Assembly: GCF_018687715.1 (NCBI RefSeq)
Contig: NC_056759.1
Span: forward strand, 31,053,385 to 31,117,384
Origin: Carya illinoinensis
Lineage: Eukaryota > Streptophyta > Magnoliopsida > Fagales > Juglandaceae
Direction of reading: 5' to 3'
DNA: 64,000 nt
Positions 48,255 to 59,292 of this stretch are shown here, in pieces. Positions within the stretch are counted from its first letter, which is position 1. Each line of letters opens with the position of its first letter. The position numbers and the translations under genes were made by a program. The notes below the pieces were generated by a model, which worked only from the letters and a program-made list of their open reading frames with translations, ran no database searches and was not told the origin of the DNA.

Positions 48255-48468
48255 AGGCTTTGTTAAATGTAATTGATAAATACAGTCGGCATGCAGTCGA
48301 TTGTACAGAATAATTAAAAAAATATATAAAAATATTTTTTTTATGGCTGTATAGAATGAATAAAAAAAGTTATAAAAATAATTTTTTTTATATAGGTCTC
48401 ATATTAATTCATTTTTTTCAAAATGACTGTACGCCAACTGTATTTACCAACTGCATAAATCATTTATC
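48255..48468. mobile_element. 214-bp MITE, ATACAGTCG family, perfect 9-bp duplication
   Basis: Starts AGGCTTTGTTAAATG and ends CTGCATAAATCATTTATC. It is flanked exactly by TATATTTTA at 48246-48254 and 48469-48477. Inner arms AATACAGTCGGCA and CGCCAACTGTATTTACC are inverted. It shares the CATATTAATTCATTTTTTTCAAA core with copies at 8390 and 55789. Confidence 0.9.
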
Positions 48469-48639
48469 TATATTTTATCACTTACTTACATATGTATTAG
48501 TATATGATATAGGAATAGGTAGTATATCTCTTTTTTAAATACAATGCATAACCTAAAACTGAAAGAAGTATTTATAATCCGAATATATTTGAGGGGACGG
48601 GGAATCGGGATGATATTCTTTTCTAGTTTTGATTTGGCC

Positions 48640-49260
48640 CCATGCAGAAGCTAAGTGACAAAGCTACTGTTAGTCAATTACACGTCTTTTGATGTACCTT
48701 CCTCTCACAGTCTCTCTCTTGCTCTATCGCTCTTTTGGGTGGCGCCAGCCGCCTCGTTTTCTTGTGCTGAAGTGACTCGTGAATGAGAGACAGTGACTTA
48801 CGTCATAACCCTCTTTCCCTGCACACCCAACACTGACCATACCCTTTCCTGTCCTTATTTTCTGTATTTTGTGGCTGCCCCTACCACTTCCCCCTCTTCT
48901 CTCTGTGTCTCTCTGTCTCTCTGCTACTTTAAACATACGTTATAAGTACTGGCAAAACCTCATTGATCATCCGTCTTTACATGCTACTAAGTAGTCCAAA
49001 TAATCTGGAAGAGGCAGCAGCTAGGTCACTTTGTGAAAGCCAGGGCTGGTATGCAATGCCAATCAATCTTAAGCAGTTGCTGCTGCTGCTGTAATGATAT
49101 GCACAACTTTTTCTGAGGAATGCACGTAAATAAACAGTGATGTTGGGGACACGGACACCCATGACTCGGCTCCTCTTATGTAAAAGGCACTCCACCACAG
49201 TTACGTAACAGAGACAACGGAGGTACAGAGGAGCTATCTAGTCCAATTTTAAAGCAACCC
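48640..49260. other. GC-richer unassigned island
   Basis: About 600 bases with balanced composition, CT-rich text (48700-48925), TGCTGCTGCTGCTG (near 49079) and unusual words unlike nearby repeats. A 73-codon minus-strand frame (49198-48977) has no recognisable domain. It could be a promoter/leader, a non-coding RNA or an exon of an unknown gene. I cannot choose. Confidence 0.3.
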
Positions 49261-49328
49261 AAAAAAATTACAAAAAAAAAAAAAAAACGAATGAAATTAA
49301 AGCGGATTTGGTTTTGGTGAGTCTCTGA

Positions 49329-49354
49329 GAGAGAGAGAGAGAGAGAGAGAGAGT
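49329..49354. repeat. (GA)n microsatellite
   Basis: About 26 bases of GA repeats downstream of an A-run at 49272-49287. Confidence 0.93.
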
Positions 49355-50029
49355 CTTAAATCTTGTGGGCGCTGCCTATTGGATTCAAAGAAACCACAGA
49401 AAAGGTGTACGAATACCACACATGTCCATACAGGTAATAATTAGAGTTTTTAAAAAAAATAATAATAATATTTATCTCAAAAAATTTAAAAACTTAATAT
49501 TTTAAAAATATGAAAATTTTCTTATAATTTCATCTAAAATTCTTGAGTCTTTTTAAAAAGTACGTAAAAAAAAAAGTTCATGTATTTTCTTAAAGTTCAT
49601 AATTTTTGCATCCAAAATATAAAAATAAATCAGTATACATACATAAAAGAAATACCAAAAATATTTCACCAAAAATTTAAAAACTTGAAAATATGAATTA
49701 AAAAATATACTATCCAAAAAGCATTTCTTATAAATTGAGGGAATATGAAATTAAATTAGGTCTACAATGTATTTACTTATAATTATAAACAACAAAGTGT
49801 ATAATATATACACTTTGCATCGATCAATATGGTTTTCAAAAATAGAATTTCTGGTTCCCCACTAACAACAAACATAAGTAGTTTTTCAATAGAATTTAAA
49901 TAAGATGTAGTTTACTCATGTAACGTTTTATTTATTTATATTGCCATGATAGGGTCATTGAACGAAACAATTAAGTTACTAAATGGTTAATGATTTGGAA
50001 GATCAATAATGCATTTTAAAGACTAAAAA

Positions 50030-50196
50030 CAAAGATAAGATTATATAATTATTACAATTTTTCAAAATTTTAAACAAAATATAATAAATAATTTAATTTT
50101 TTTCAAATTTTAAAATAAAAATTATATTCTAATAATATTTTATTTAACTTTCAACTTTTATATCATATTATCTCATCTTATCTATGTAATCAATGA
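50030..50196. mobile_element. Truncated AT-rich MITE (CTCATCTTATC family)
   Basis: Shares AATTATTACAATTTTTCAAA.TTT, AAATATAATAAATAATT and TATCTCATCTTATC with the neighbouring copy at 50207-50379. The left terminal arm is missing. Confidence 0.7.
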
Positions 50197-50206
50197 GACC
50201 TGACTT

Positions 50207-50379
50207 ATTTGGATTGAGAGAGCATCTCAACTCATCTTATCTTATTTTATATAATCATTATAATTTTTTAAAACTCTCATATAAAATATAATAAATAATT
50301 CAATATTTTCAAATCTTAAAATAAAGATAATATTTAACTTTTATTTTATCTCATCTCATTTCAACTTAATATCCAAACC
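50207..50379. mobile_element. AT-rich MITE with TTTGGATTGAGAG / ATCCAAACC ends
   Basis: The left end TTTGGATTGAGAGAGCATCTC and the right end CATCTCATTTCAACTTAATATCCAAACC are imperfect inverted repeats. The core is A/T-rich. This type is, from memory, extremely abundant in walnut-family genomes. A related copy in opposite orientation lies at about 51140-51445. Confidence 0.78.
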
Positions 50380-50481
50380 TTCCTTCAATGGAATGAAATT
50401 TAAAAAGTAATAGCATATAAAAAGTTTGGTCTCTAATCCCATTAGACTAAGAAAAATCATTTCCACCATTACTCTGATTTT

Positions 50482-50510
50482 ATTATATATATATATATAT
50501 ATATATATAA
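50482..50510. repeat. (TA)n microsatellite
   Basis: A run of TA repeats of about 28 bases. Confidence 0.93.
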
Positions 50511-50878
50511 TAATTGGAACCTCCACTCAATCTCGTCTATAATTGTCTATCACTGTTTCACAAGTTTCTACCCAAAAAAAAATGGCAAAATTAATCACTA
50601 TTATAACAATTATATCCACTACTCCATTACTCCTTAAAAAACACAAGAGTGGTCATTTTTATTAAACCCTTTGAGAAAATAGACTTTAACATAATGATTT
50701 ATATAAATTTTAAATAGACAAATTTTGTATTGTTCCTTTTTTATAAAGTAGACACTATTATGAAAAAATATAAATAAAAAAATTTATTATTTTTTTAGTA
50801 GAATCTATTTTCTTACAAAGACCTGTGCAGAATTTGTTTATTTGATACATGTACTTACTTAGCGATGCTCTTTATCAA

Positions 50879-51048
50879 GAGTTTTGCTATATACAAATAC
50901 AGTCGCGTACTAATCTGTATATCAATTCTGATTCATTCATACTTAAAATTTAAATTAAGACTGTTTTCAATAAAATTTATTTTTTGATCAATCACATCAT
51001 ATTAGTACACAGATTAATACACAATTATGCTTGTAACTATATTTTTCC
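50879..51048. mobile_element. 170-bp MITE (GAGTTTTGCTA family, copy 2)
   Basis: Same length and ends as the element at 13003-13172: GAGTTTTGCTATATACAA at the left, TATATTTTTCC at the right. Flanks CTTTATCAA (50870-50878) and CTTTAACAA (51049-51057) match at 8 of 9 positions, giving a slightly decayed 9-bp duplication. Confidence 0.88.
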
Positions 51049-51139
51049 CTTTAACAATCTAGTCAATACCAGATAGTTAAAGGCTGATTGAGAAAATTAG
51101 AGTTCTCTTATGTGTGACAAAAAGAATTTTTGAAACAAA

Positions 51140-51445
51140 TTAGGTTGGTTTGGATAGTAATAAAATAGTCTGTAAATAATAATAAAATAGTTATAATTAA
51201 GATTTTTAAAAGATTTTAAGAAATAAGAGAAAATATATTGAATAAAAATATTATATGGTTAAAATATTATTTTTATTTTAAGATTTTAAAAAAATAAATT
51301 ATTTTTTATGTTTTGTTTAAAAATTTTATAAAGTTATAATGATTAGATAAAAATATTAAAAATTTAAAATAAAAAATAAATATTTATTATATTTTAAATT
51401 TTAAATATTGTGATGAAATAGAATAATATAATAGTATTTAGGGTA
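51140..51445. mobile_element. Diverged AT-rich MITE copy
   Basis: TTGGTTTGGATAGTAATAAAATAG at the left and a TTATAATGATTAGATAAAAATATT stretch resemble the reverse orientation of the 50207 element. Its length suggests an internal duplication or a second insertion. Confidence 0.5.
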
Positions 51446-53690
51446 TGCACCAGGCCTTATAATTGAATTAAGGGAATTATACCATATATTAAAAATAAAA
51501 GCAGTATTATGTTTTGGTCGTCAAAACACATGGGCAGATCACTCGTCCGACACAAATCAATCAATCACCTGGTGATTATGTTCACGTGGTCTAGTTTCAA
51601 AAATGCTTTTGTCGTCATTGTCTCCTTGAGATGTGTGTTTGGCTTGATTTACTGAGCAAACTGATATGGTGATAAATACATCATAAACATATATACTGTT
51701 ACTGTTGCAAAACTTGGCTGGCTTGATTTTACTTAGAACAATTCACTCCTTATTTATGTCCTGAATATTTATTTTTATTTATTTTGTATATGGTGTAGAG
51801 ATGGCAAGCAAAAAAATTTAATTAATATATTAAAAATATATTAATAAATAAAAAATTAAAACAGATATATATATAATATAAGGTGTAAACAGCTAGATAG
51901 CATCAATGTTCTTTTCATTAATTCCTTCTAAATTAAGGTATAATAAAAGGCAAAGACCAAAACCCAGGTTCACATTTTGTTGTACACAGTTTGAGCAAAT
52001 CATGGAGCAATTATCAATACGATCACAGCTTGGATAACCTGTGGGCCAAAACAAATTATTTTCTTGGACAAAGTGAATGAGTGTTTGCAAAGTTATTTTC
52101 TTATGAAATGTACTTCAAATTAAAACATGCAACTTTAAACTTTGAACTCAATTCATTGAAAATAAATGTAACACATTAAGTTTCTTTGCGTAGATAAATA
52201 GACTAACTAAATTAATAAAATGTTATAGATCCATCAGGATTTGATTGACGTACTCAAGAGGATTCTCAATAATCGTTTCTTACTTCAGAGGATAAACTTT
52301 CTTTTGGTCCGATCTTATGAAGAATTGCAATCGATCACATTCATTTAAAGAGATTACAAAAAAAGTATACTCATAAATTGATATAATCTGATACATCACA
52401 GGAATATAGTCGCATTTTTATAACTCAAAATGTTGGCATTTTTTTTTTTTGAATGATTAAGATTCAATGGAAATACTGCTAATATTAGGAAATCTATGTA
52501 CATTTTATCTCATGGAAATAATTTATTAATTTAGATATATAATGATCTCCTCAGATGCATTAATACTATTAATTAACACTGAGGTCATAAAAATATAGGC
52601 AGCTGGCCAGTGTTAAAGATCATATCGTACTGCCATTGTCCAGTAAAGAGGGTGACAATGGATCTGTAGGTCATGCAGCCAGCCATACATATATGTTCTC
52701 ATTCTTTAGGGTTTCGTCATGTTATATGATTGAGTACGTGTGTGATTATTTTTGTCGGTCATATTATGGCTAGATACCTACCTCTTTTATGCACTACAAA
52801 TTAAGAAAAATAAATATATATAATAAATAATTTATAACCAAAATAATTATTTGTGAAGAGAATTAATTCATTTTAACTGAAAATAATTATCATTTATAAA
52901 AAATAACTGAGAGCAAATTATAAATAATTTTCTTGTATTAATAAAGATGAGGAAATCCTTTTTTCTTTTTCTTTTTTAAGAGCAATACGTTCTACAAATT
53001 ACTATTATGATTTGGAGGATACCCGGCCTACGCATGCATGCTTATTATTTCTGATCAATGGAATATCCTTTTGATTCTGATTTTATGCCTTTATATATCA
53101 CATTAGTACGTACGAACTTCTGTGAACAGAAGTTTTTTCATATATAGACGCAGATAGCAAGCCTAATTTTCTCGAGTTTACATCTAGATTAGACATCTTA
53201 GGCATATATAGTTTTCCATGCCTATCCACGAGCGAGGGATGTGAAGATGAGCAAAAACCCAGTACCCCCCAGTAAACGTAAGCTTAGAGAGAACTGATCA
53301 GGCATGAATGGGACCCATCAAGGCATTATTTATGTTAAATCCAAAAGTAAAGTAAATCTTTTTGTTTTTTTTTTCATAAGTAAATCAAGAAGTAAATCTT
53401 GAGACTTGAGAGGCCAACGAAAAAACTAGTAAATCTTAAGATGTAATGCAGATATATAAAAAGAATCTGACAGTCTATTATGTCAGCCTTCCATTTTCCT
53501 TCCGGACAGATTTATGGGTCAAAGCTTTAAGCGTATTGGAATTAAAATATTGAAATTGTCTATTGATAATTTCGGTGAAAGAGACGTTAATCAGCCATGA
53601 CAGAGAGTAGAAAAGCAGATTCCATTTCTGTCTTAGGCTAGCTCTAGGAGCTACTACGTACAAATTTCACTGTATAATGAATACTATAAT
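51446..53690. other. Intergenic DNA upstream of the bHLH gene
   Basis: No gene supported. A 65-codon minus-strand frame with several Cys residues (52090-51893) has no recognisable family. A TATATAAAAA at about 53452-53461 could be a TATA box for the bHLH gene, giving a leader of roughly 350 bases. This is a guess from position. Confidence 0.4.
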
Positions 53691-53802
53691 ACATTCATAA
53701 TGAAAAACTGTCCTTTTTTGTGTATGTGTTATGTGTTCCTTCAGTTTGGTGCAACTTCATGTCATTCAAGCTCTTTAGATCACCGTTTCACCTCTTTAAG
53801 AG

Positions 53803-53820
53803 AGAGAGAGAGAGAGAGAG
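53803..53820. repeat. (GA)n tract in the bHLH 5' leader
   Basis: A GA run ending about 24 bases before the bHLH start codon, probably within the 5' UTR. Confidence 0.9.
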
Positions 53821-53843
53821 CGGCAAAGTGCGAGATAAGGGCA

Positions 53844-55253
53844 ATGGAGCTTACCCATAGTTTCTTGGAGGAGTTACTGGCTCCAAGAAGAGACACTTGG
53901 AACACTTTTCCTAATGGAGTGAACGAGTTCTTCCCTAATGAGTGGAACATTGATTCTTTGGAAGATAACCCAGTCTTGGCTACTCCAAATCCTCCATTAC
54001 TAGGATTCTCCATACCAACCGGACCCAGCTTTGAATGTCCTTTCAGTGACCAGGTTTACCCATCTCTTGATGGATTTACAGAAATTGAAACATCATACGC
54101 CAAGATTAATGACAAACCCCTGTTTCCTACCCGAGAAGATTACCCACCGATGGAGGATGAGGACCTCAGTTTACTCGGCAGTGAAAGTCACAGTATGGAA
54201 GAGAAAAATAATGGCTGCAAAGTTGAGATGGACCAGGCTGCTGATATTCCAGCTTTCAACACGGGTGTATGTGGAGAGAGAAAGTGCAAAGCCAAGAGAT
54301 TGGAAGGGCAGCCCTCAAAGAATCTAATGGCAGAAAGAAGACGAAGGAAGCGCTTAAACGACCGCCTATCCATGCTCAGATCAATTGTCCCTAAAATAAG
54401 CAAGGTGATCTAAGATTTTATTTCTGCTAAAGCTTGTTTATAAATCTGCAGACAACAATGCTTCCATTTCCTGGTTCTGGTTATATCACTAATGATAAAT
54501 TTCTTGTTTGCTTTCTGAAGTGTGGCTATTCGTTTTGCATAAAGCTACACTTCCTAAAACGCATAAGTTCCCTCTTAATTATGACTTCTAAGATTTACAG
54601 AAGAATGTTAATATTGCTAGCAGATGGACAGAACAGCTATACTTGGAGACACCATAGATTATATGAAGGAGCTTCTGGAAAGAATCAATAAGTTGAGAGA
54701 AGAAAACGTTGAAGGAGGTGAAAATCAGTTTAATTTGATGGGCTTCCAGGAGCTACAGAAAAATGAAGTTATGGTGAGAAATTCCCCCAAGGTAAAATGT
54801 CCTCAATTTGCAATTAATGCCCCATCTGGACCCTGAAATCCAATTTGTGATAATATACTCAATTCTTGAATGGAATTTTCTGAATCCGTTTGGCTTTGCA
54901 GTTTAATGTGGAGAGGAGGTACACGGATACTCAGATCGGTATTTGCTGTGCAGCTAAGCCAGGATTGTTGTTATCAACAGTAAACACGCTCGAAGCTTTG
55001 GGCCTTGAAATTCAACATTGTGTTATAAGCTGTTTCAATGATTTTTCACTGCATGCTTCTTGTTCTGAGGTATTTATGTTGCCTCAATTAATGATTCGCA
55101 TTATAGTAATAATGTGCATCATGTTTTGAATCAATTAATATGTATACTTTCTTAAAATGATTTTAGGGAACGCAGCAGCGAGCATTGGTAAGTTCTGAAG
55201 AAATAAAGGAAGCATTATTTAGAAATGCCGGATATGGAGGAAGATGTTTGTAG
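53844..55253 (+). CDS. bHLH93-like: bHLH transcription factor, bHLH93/ICE1-like group, 4 exons, 327 aa
   Basis: Exons 53844-54404, 54624-54791, 54902-55069 and 55167-55253 (561, 168, 168 and 87 bases) are each a multiple of three. All introns are GT-AG and in phase 0. The start [12 protein letters not shown] is chosen because family members begin similarly. The open frame extends upstream to 53700, but that part is encoded by the GA-repeat leader. The bHLH domain (about residues 160-215) reads [22 protein letters not shown], then VPKISK joined across intron 1 to [18 protein letters not shown]. Glu-Arg residues for E-box contact are present, and the usual His is replaced, as in this group. An ACT-like domain (about 245-320) with [17 protein letters not shown] and a short AGYGG tail follows. 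It should act in the nucleus as a dimer. Target genes cannot be read from sequence. Confidence 0.95.
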
Positions 55254-55780
55254 AAAAAACCAATGAAAAGAAACAACATCGGAAAAGAAACAACATCGGA
55301 GGGGTACTTTACAGGGCTTGAAGGGATGAGATTTTTTAACTTGTTCTTCTTCAAGGAATTTCACAAGAGACGCTGTAATAATGTATTGTCTACTGCAATT
55401 GTTTTTTTTTTTTTTTTTTTTTTTCTAAAGTTAAGGATCTTTTGTTCCACTCTAAGTCAAACAGATGTATTCACGATCTGACCTTGTCGATCCAAGCATG
55501 ATATTTAACTCATGATCTGTTCGGATCTAAATAAATAATAAAAGATTTAGTTTTGTCGAAGTTGTTCATGAATTGGAATCGGAATGCATATGGAATAAAT
55601 ATATATATATATATATGAGGGGAAGTTAGAGATTAATTAAAGTTGTTTGTAGGAGCTGAAAAACAAATAGCTATTGATATCTTATTGCTAAATTATATAT
55701 ATATTCACCAATAATTTGATTGAGCTGCCACAAATCCGGTGGTTCTATTACAAAAGATTACTGCCCTGTATATGGGGCAT
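55254..55780. other. 3' flank of the bHLH gene
   Basis: Contains a two-copy GAAACAACATCGGA-type repeat just after the stop (55267-55300), a T-run of about 23 (55402-55424) and an (AT)n at about 55600-55615. An AATAAATAATAAAAG near 55530 could serve as a polyadenylation signal. This is not certain. Confidence 0.5.
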
Positions 55781-55788
55781 ATCTAACC

Positions 55789-55984
55789 GGGCTTTGCTAG
55801 ATCAATCGGCTATACGAAATGAATAAAAAAAAATTATAAAAATATTTTATTTTTCATGGTTGTACGGAATGAATAAAAAAAAATTATAAAAATAATTTTT
55901 TTTTCATATAGGTTTCATGTTAATTTATTTTTTTCAAAGCGACTGTACGCCGACTGTATTTACCGACTGCAAAAATCATTTTTC
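55789..55984. mobile_element. 196-bp MITE, ATACAGTCG family, perfect 9-bp duplication
   Basis: Starts GGGCTTTGCTAGATC and ends GACTGCAAAAATCATTTTTC. It is flanked exactly by TATCTAACC at 55780-55788 and 55985-55993. It has an internal tandem duplication of CGGAATGAATAAAAAAAAATTATAAAAAT-like text and shares its 3' half with the copies at 8390 and 48255. Confidence 0.9.
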
Positions 55985-55993
55985 TATCTAACC

Positions 55994-57270
55994 TTACATA
56001 CTGATTAGAGCGTGCATGTGTATGCGTGCATGAGAGAGAGATGCACACAGAGAGAGGACTCGGTTTTGTTGATCCGGTTGATCTTTTTAACACTGGCCAC
56101 CGTTGTAAAAGCAAAGATGATAATCATTTGAAATTACGTCATTTGTGATATTATTTTTGTCTAATCACTTTGACTTATAACACTCTTTTTTTGATAAAGT
56201 AATTGGCGTAAGAGATTTCATATTATTTAAAAATAAGAAATTAATACTTTTTATAATATTTTAATTGGATTCTAACTCATGTATCATTAATTAATCTTTT
56301 TAAAATATAAATCATGATTTTGACCTTTAATGGCACGGTTCATTGGCCTAATATAGATGTCAGAAATGTAAGAAGAGAGGTTGTAATATCTCATTTTGAT
56401 AGTGTATAAAATCTTCCGTTACTTAAAAAAGAATTGTTTTCTGTTTATAATAATCTAATGGGACTCCGTAATCTTTTTGTGAAGTATAGGCCGGCTTGGC
56501 GGCTTGAGCCTTCCGGGAGTTACACACGTAATCTAGTATATATAATATACTCGTAATCTATGAGCCCCAACTTGTGGGGGCAAAGTCCAGAATTCTGTTT
56601 TAAGAAAAAAAGGGTCCCAATGTAGAAAGGATCACCTATATCAGTGAGCATTGCCGTCAACACAACTTGCAACGTCAAAGCACAAAAGTTAAGACCTCGT
56701 AGAATTGAAACGTAATGTCTTTAACACCTTTGCGGCTATTTATGCAATCGAAATGTCAGTACAAAATTTAAGGCATCTTTGATTTCTTATTCATAGATCC
56801 AAGAAATCTGGCCTGCACAAGTAACAATTTTTAAATTTAAGTATAAAGACCTTTTGTCCTTTACCAGATACTCAATGACACCATGCAGTTTGAACATATG
56901 AACTTGGAATGAGTTGAATAAGAATAATTTAAACAAGCACAGAAAGGTAGCTACGAATGCCAGACCTTTTTCTTCTAATTATTGACTTACTAGCTTAAGA
57001 AAACTTCCACTGTTGTTTTTCTTGTCTTCAAGCCCTCAATATCAGGCTGCATGCATGCTTAAATTCAGGTTCATAGAGCTTAGTTTGTCAAACACCAGCC
57101 GAAATAACTCCCATCAGGACAGCTTTCATATTCCGCGTTTAGGTAACTTAACGATGCAATAATCCATACAAAACAAACCAACCCAGATTTGTCGCATCTG
57201 ACCCTTATAATTTTTTTCACATGAGGGAGAAAAGAAGATAATCACAATTTCTAAGGCACATGAATGGAAA
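55994..57270. other. Intergenic DNA
   Basis: No gene or element recognised, apart from a short GA run near 56030-56056. Confidence 0.5.
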
Positions 57271-57281
57271 GGTAGTCAATT

Positions 57282-57669
57282 CTTGGAAGGAAGATTATGT
57301 GGTATTTGGAAGATTATTATTGAGAGGAAATAATGGAAGTTCTTCATCAGATTAATTATCAAGTGTAACATGTTTATCACCGGTAATAGTCCGGCTGATT
57401 TTCTGGCACATTTGGTGCGGATGGCACTTCAAATTCTTAGGATAGCATACATGATTTACCACGGGAGATGAGAGGCATGTTGAGATTAGATTATTTGGGA
57501 TTGCCTCATCTGAGATTGTATTTTTTTTTTTTTTTTGGGTAGTTTTTTTTTTTTTTTGGTTATTTTGGGACTGTTTTTGATGTGATGATGCTTTTGTAAG
57601 GTTATTCCTCCGCCAAAAAAGAAAGGCTTTGTTAATAAAGAGGTTACTTTTATTTAAAAAAAAAAAAAC
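57282..57669 (+). mobile_element. 5'-truncated LINE of 388 bp with 11-bp target duplication
   Basis: The duplication GGTAGTCAATT is exact at 57271-57281 and 57670-57680. The insert reads MFITGNSPADFLAHLVRM (around 57365-57420), the very end of a LINE RNase H domain. A 3' UTR with T-runs (about 57521-57559) follows, and it ends in an A13 tail just before the right duplication. This is a textbook truncated LINE integration. Confidence 0.93.
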
Positions 57670-57707
57670 GGTAGTCAATTTCAGCATTAAATATGCAGAA
57701 ACAAAGT

Positions 57708-58079
57708 TTACCCAACATAGGATTTTCGAATTGGGCTTGGTGACATTGTACACGATTCAGAAGTCAACAGTCGCACATGGCAGCTAAATGGGGAGTTGTC
57801 TTGCAAAGTCAGAGATCGTCTTTGTACAGCCCATTCTTCTTTGTCCAGCCTTTCGTAAGCCCAGTAATCTGTTTCCTCTTTATCCGAAGTGCTAGTCATG
57901 CTACCACTTTTCTCGACATATTCATTTAAAGCATTCTGCTGATTATCCCTCTGAGATCGTCCGCGTCCGCCAACTCCCTCAATACTCCTATCGAATCTAT
58001 GAGACTTGCGCGACCCAGAACACCCACGACTCAAACCAATATCAAATTTCCTCCTTTTTCCAGAGCTTCTCAAAATGAG
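57708..58079 (-). CDS. Unrecognised ORF, about 120 codons, no ATG
   Basis: The frame reads through a basic Ser/Arg/Lys-rich N-part, then an acidic segment, DKEETDYWAYERLDKEEWAVQRR, and a C-part SPFSCHVRLLTSE. It ends at a stop. Composition is protein-like rather than random, but no ATG begins it and a TAA precedes it at 58082-58080. It may be an internal exon or a pseudogene fragment. I do not recognise a family. Confidence 0.3.
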   Translation of the reverse strand, partial: LILRSSGKRRKFDIGLSRGCSGSRKSHRFDRSIEGVGGRGRSQRDNQQNALNEYVEKSGSMTSTSDKEETDYWAYERLDKEEWAVQRRSLTLQDNSPFSCHVRLLTSESCTMSPSPIRKSYVG

Positions 58080-58559
58080 TTACGCTTTCATCAAGGACAG
58101 TCATAAAAACTCGGAGAGCGCCTAGGACTCCCGATAACCCCGCGACCCCTATCAGAGAATCAACCCAACAGCAATTCAAAAATACAAGAACGAGGGTTAA
58201 GTGCAGAAGCATGTACAAGAACAGAGATACAAGAACAGAGAAACAAAGAATCTTGTATTGTATTACTTGATAGAATAAAGCTAGGAATCCCGAGCTACCG
58301 CTCCCAGTTTTTTTTTTTTTTTCCTTTATTATAGTGATTAAGAAAATGTTGATTAATATTATTGTGATTTTTTTATTTTTTTAAATATTTAAAAGTATTA
58401 AAAATGATGTGAAAAAAAGAAACAAAAAAAAAATTTAACCTAACGGGAGCCCCCAGTTGTGGCTCTAGAAGCACCCTACTTGATAACCAAAGTACATATC
58501 TTGAGTCACTTATATACACAAAGTGAATCAAGAAAAAATATAACTGATTAAGCTAACTG

Positions 58560-59061
58560 TAGTTTGTATATTAAATGTGTTGGGGATTTTATATGCCAGT
58601 TTGTTAAGATATAGAATAAGAATAATTCTTATTGCAATCCTCTTAAGAGGACTTCATTGCAGACATAATGAAACGCAGCATTTCGACATAATGAAACACA
58701 GCGTTTCATTTAAGGAAACAAAACACCTCTTAGAGGTGTTGTTCGCCCCAAGACAAACCCCAGAGTAGTGATTCCATACCGATAGCCAGACCCAAGCCCC
58801 TCACCGACGCAGCTCACCATCATCGTCGCCACTCCCCATCACCGTCGCCGCTTCCCATCGGCTCAAAAAGTAGTTCATCCCATTTGCCGTCGCCATCGAG
58901 GGGAGAGATTTCCTTCTCTAAGAGCTTGCCCCATTCGCCCCTCGCCATCGCCATCTTCCCATCACGCATTGCCAAAGCCACTCCCCATCGTAGAGTTGTG
59001 TCGCCATCACTCAGAGAGCAACAAAAACACTTCTCTGCAAGACCATAGTTGTAACGTATAA
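58560..59061. other. Unassigned segment with GC-rich CATCGCC/GTCGCC text
   Basis: Starts near a TGTTGGGGATTTT and has a two-copy 23-bp repeat (ACATAATGAAACGCAGC at 58663 and a variant at 58686). At 58795-59000 it carries many CATCGCC, GTCGCC and CTCCCCATC words. No stable reading frame is recognised. It may be a solo LTR or the flank of the copia element. Confidence 0.35.
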
Positions 59062-59270
59062 TGGAAATGGTTTATAAATAATCGCAAAGAAAAAGGAGAA
59101 GGCAAAGTCTGTTTGTGAAGGCAATATCAACCTCCATCTTTCCATTATCTTGTAAGATATATATATATATATATACAATGAAAATGAATTAAACAATAAA
59201 AACATATTGTTTGGTGGTAGATACAAATAGCAAAAGGTGGCAGACACAAATAGCTAAAAGTAGATTCCAT
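59062..59270 (-). mobile_element. Downstream (3') LTR of a Ty1/copia element, about 210 bp
   Basis: TGGAAATGGTTTATAAATAAT...CAAAAGGTGGCAGACACAAATAGC matches 63833-64000 nearly base for base, with differences mainly in an (AT)n tract (59156-59176). The coding genes between the two copies run on the minus strand, so this is the 3' LTR. Its outer (left) edge is inferred from alignment with the other copy. Confidence 0.85.
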
Positions 59271-59292
59271 TGCTTTCCATCATTTCATTCCA

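Noticed and set aside
48977..49198. Possible microRNA precursor or small ORF in the GC-richer island
   Set aside because: No match to any well-known plant microRNA sequence I can recall and no clear hairpin; the ORF has no domain.
51893..52090. 65-codon Cys-containing minus-strand frame, possible small secreted peptide
   Set aside because: No ATG, no signal peptide, and no family recognised.
53700..53843. Using the first ATG at 53700 as the bHLH start
   Set aside because: The added residues are encoded by a GA-repeat leader, while MEL...EELL at 53844 matches the usual family start.
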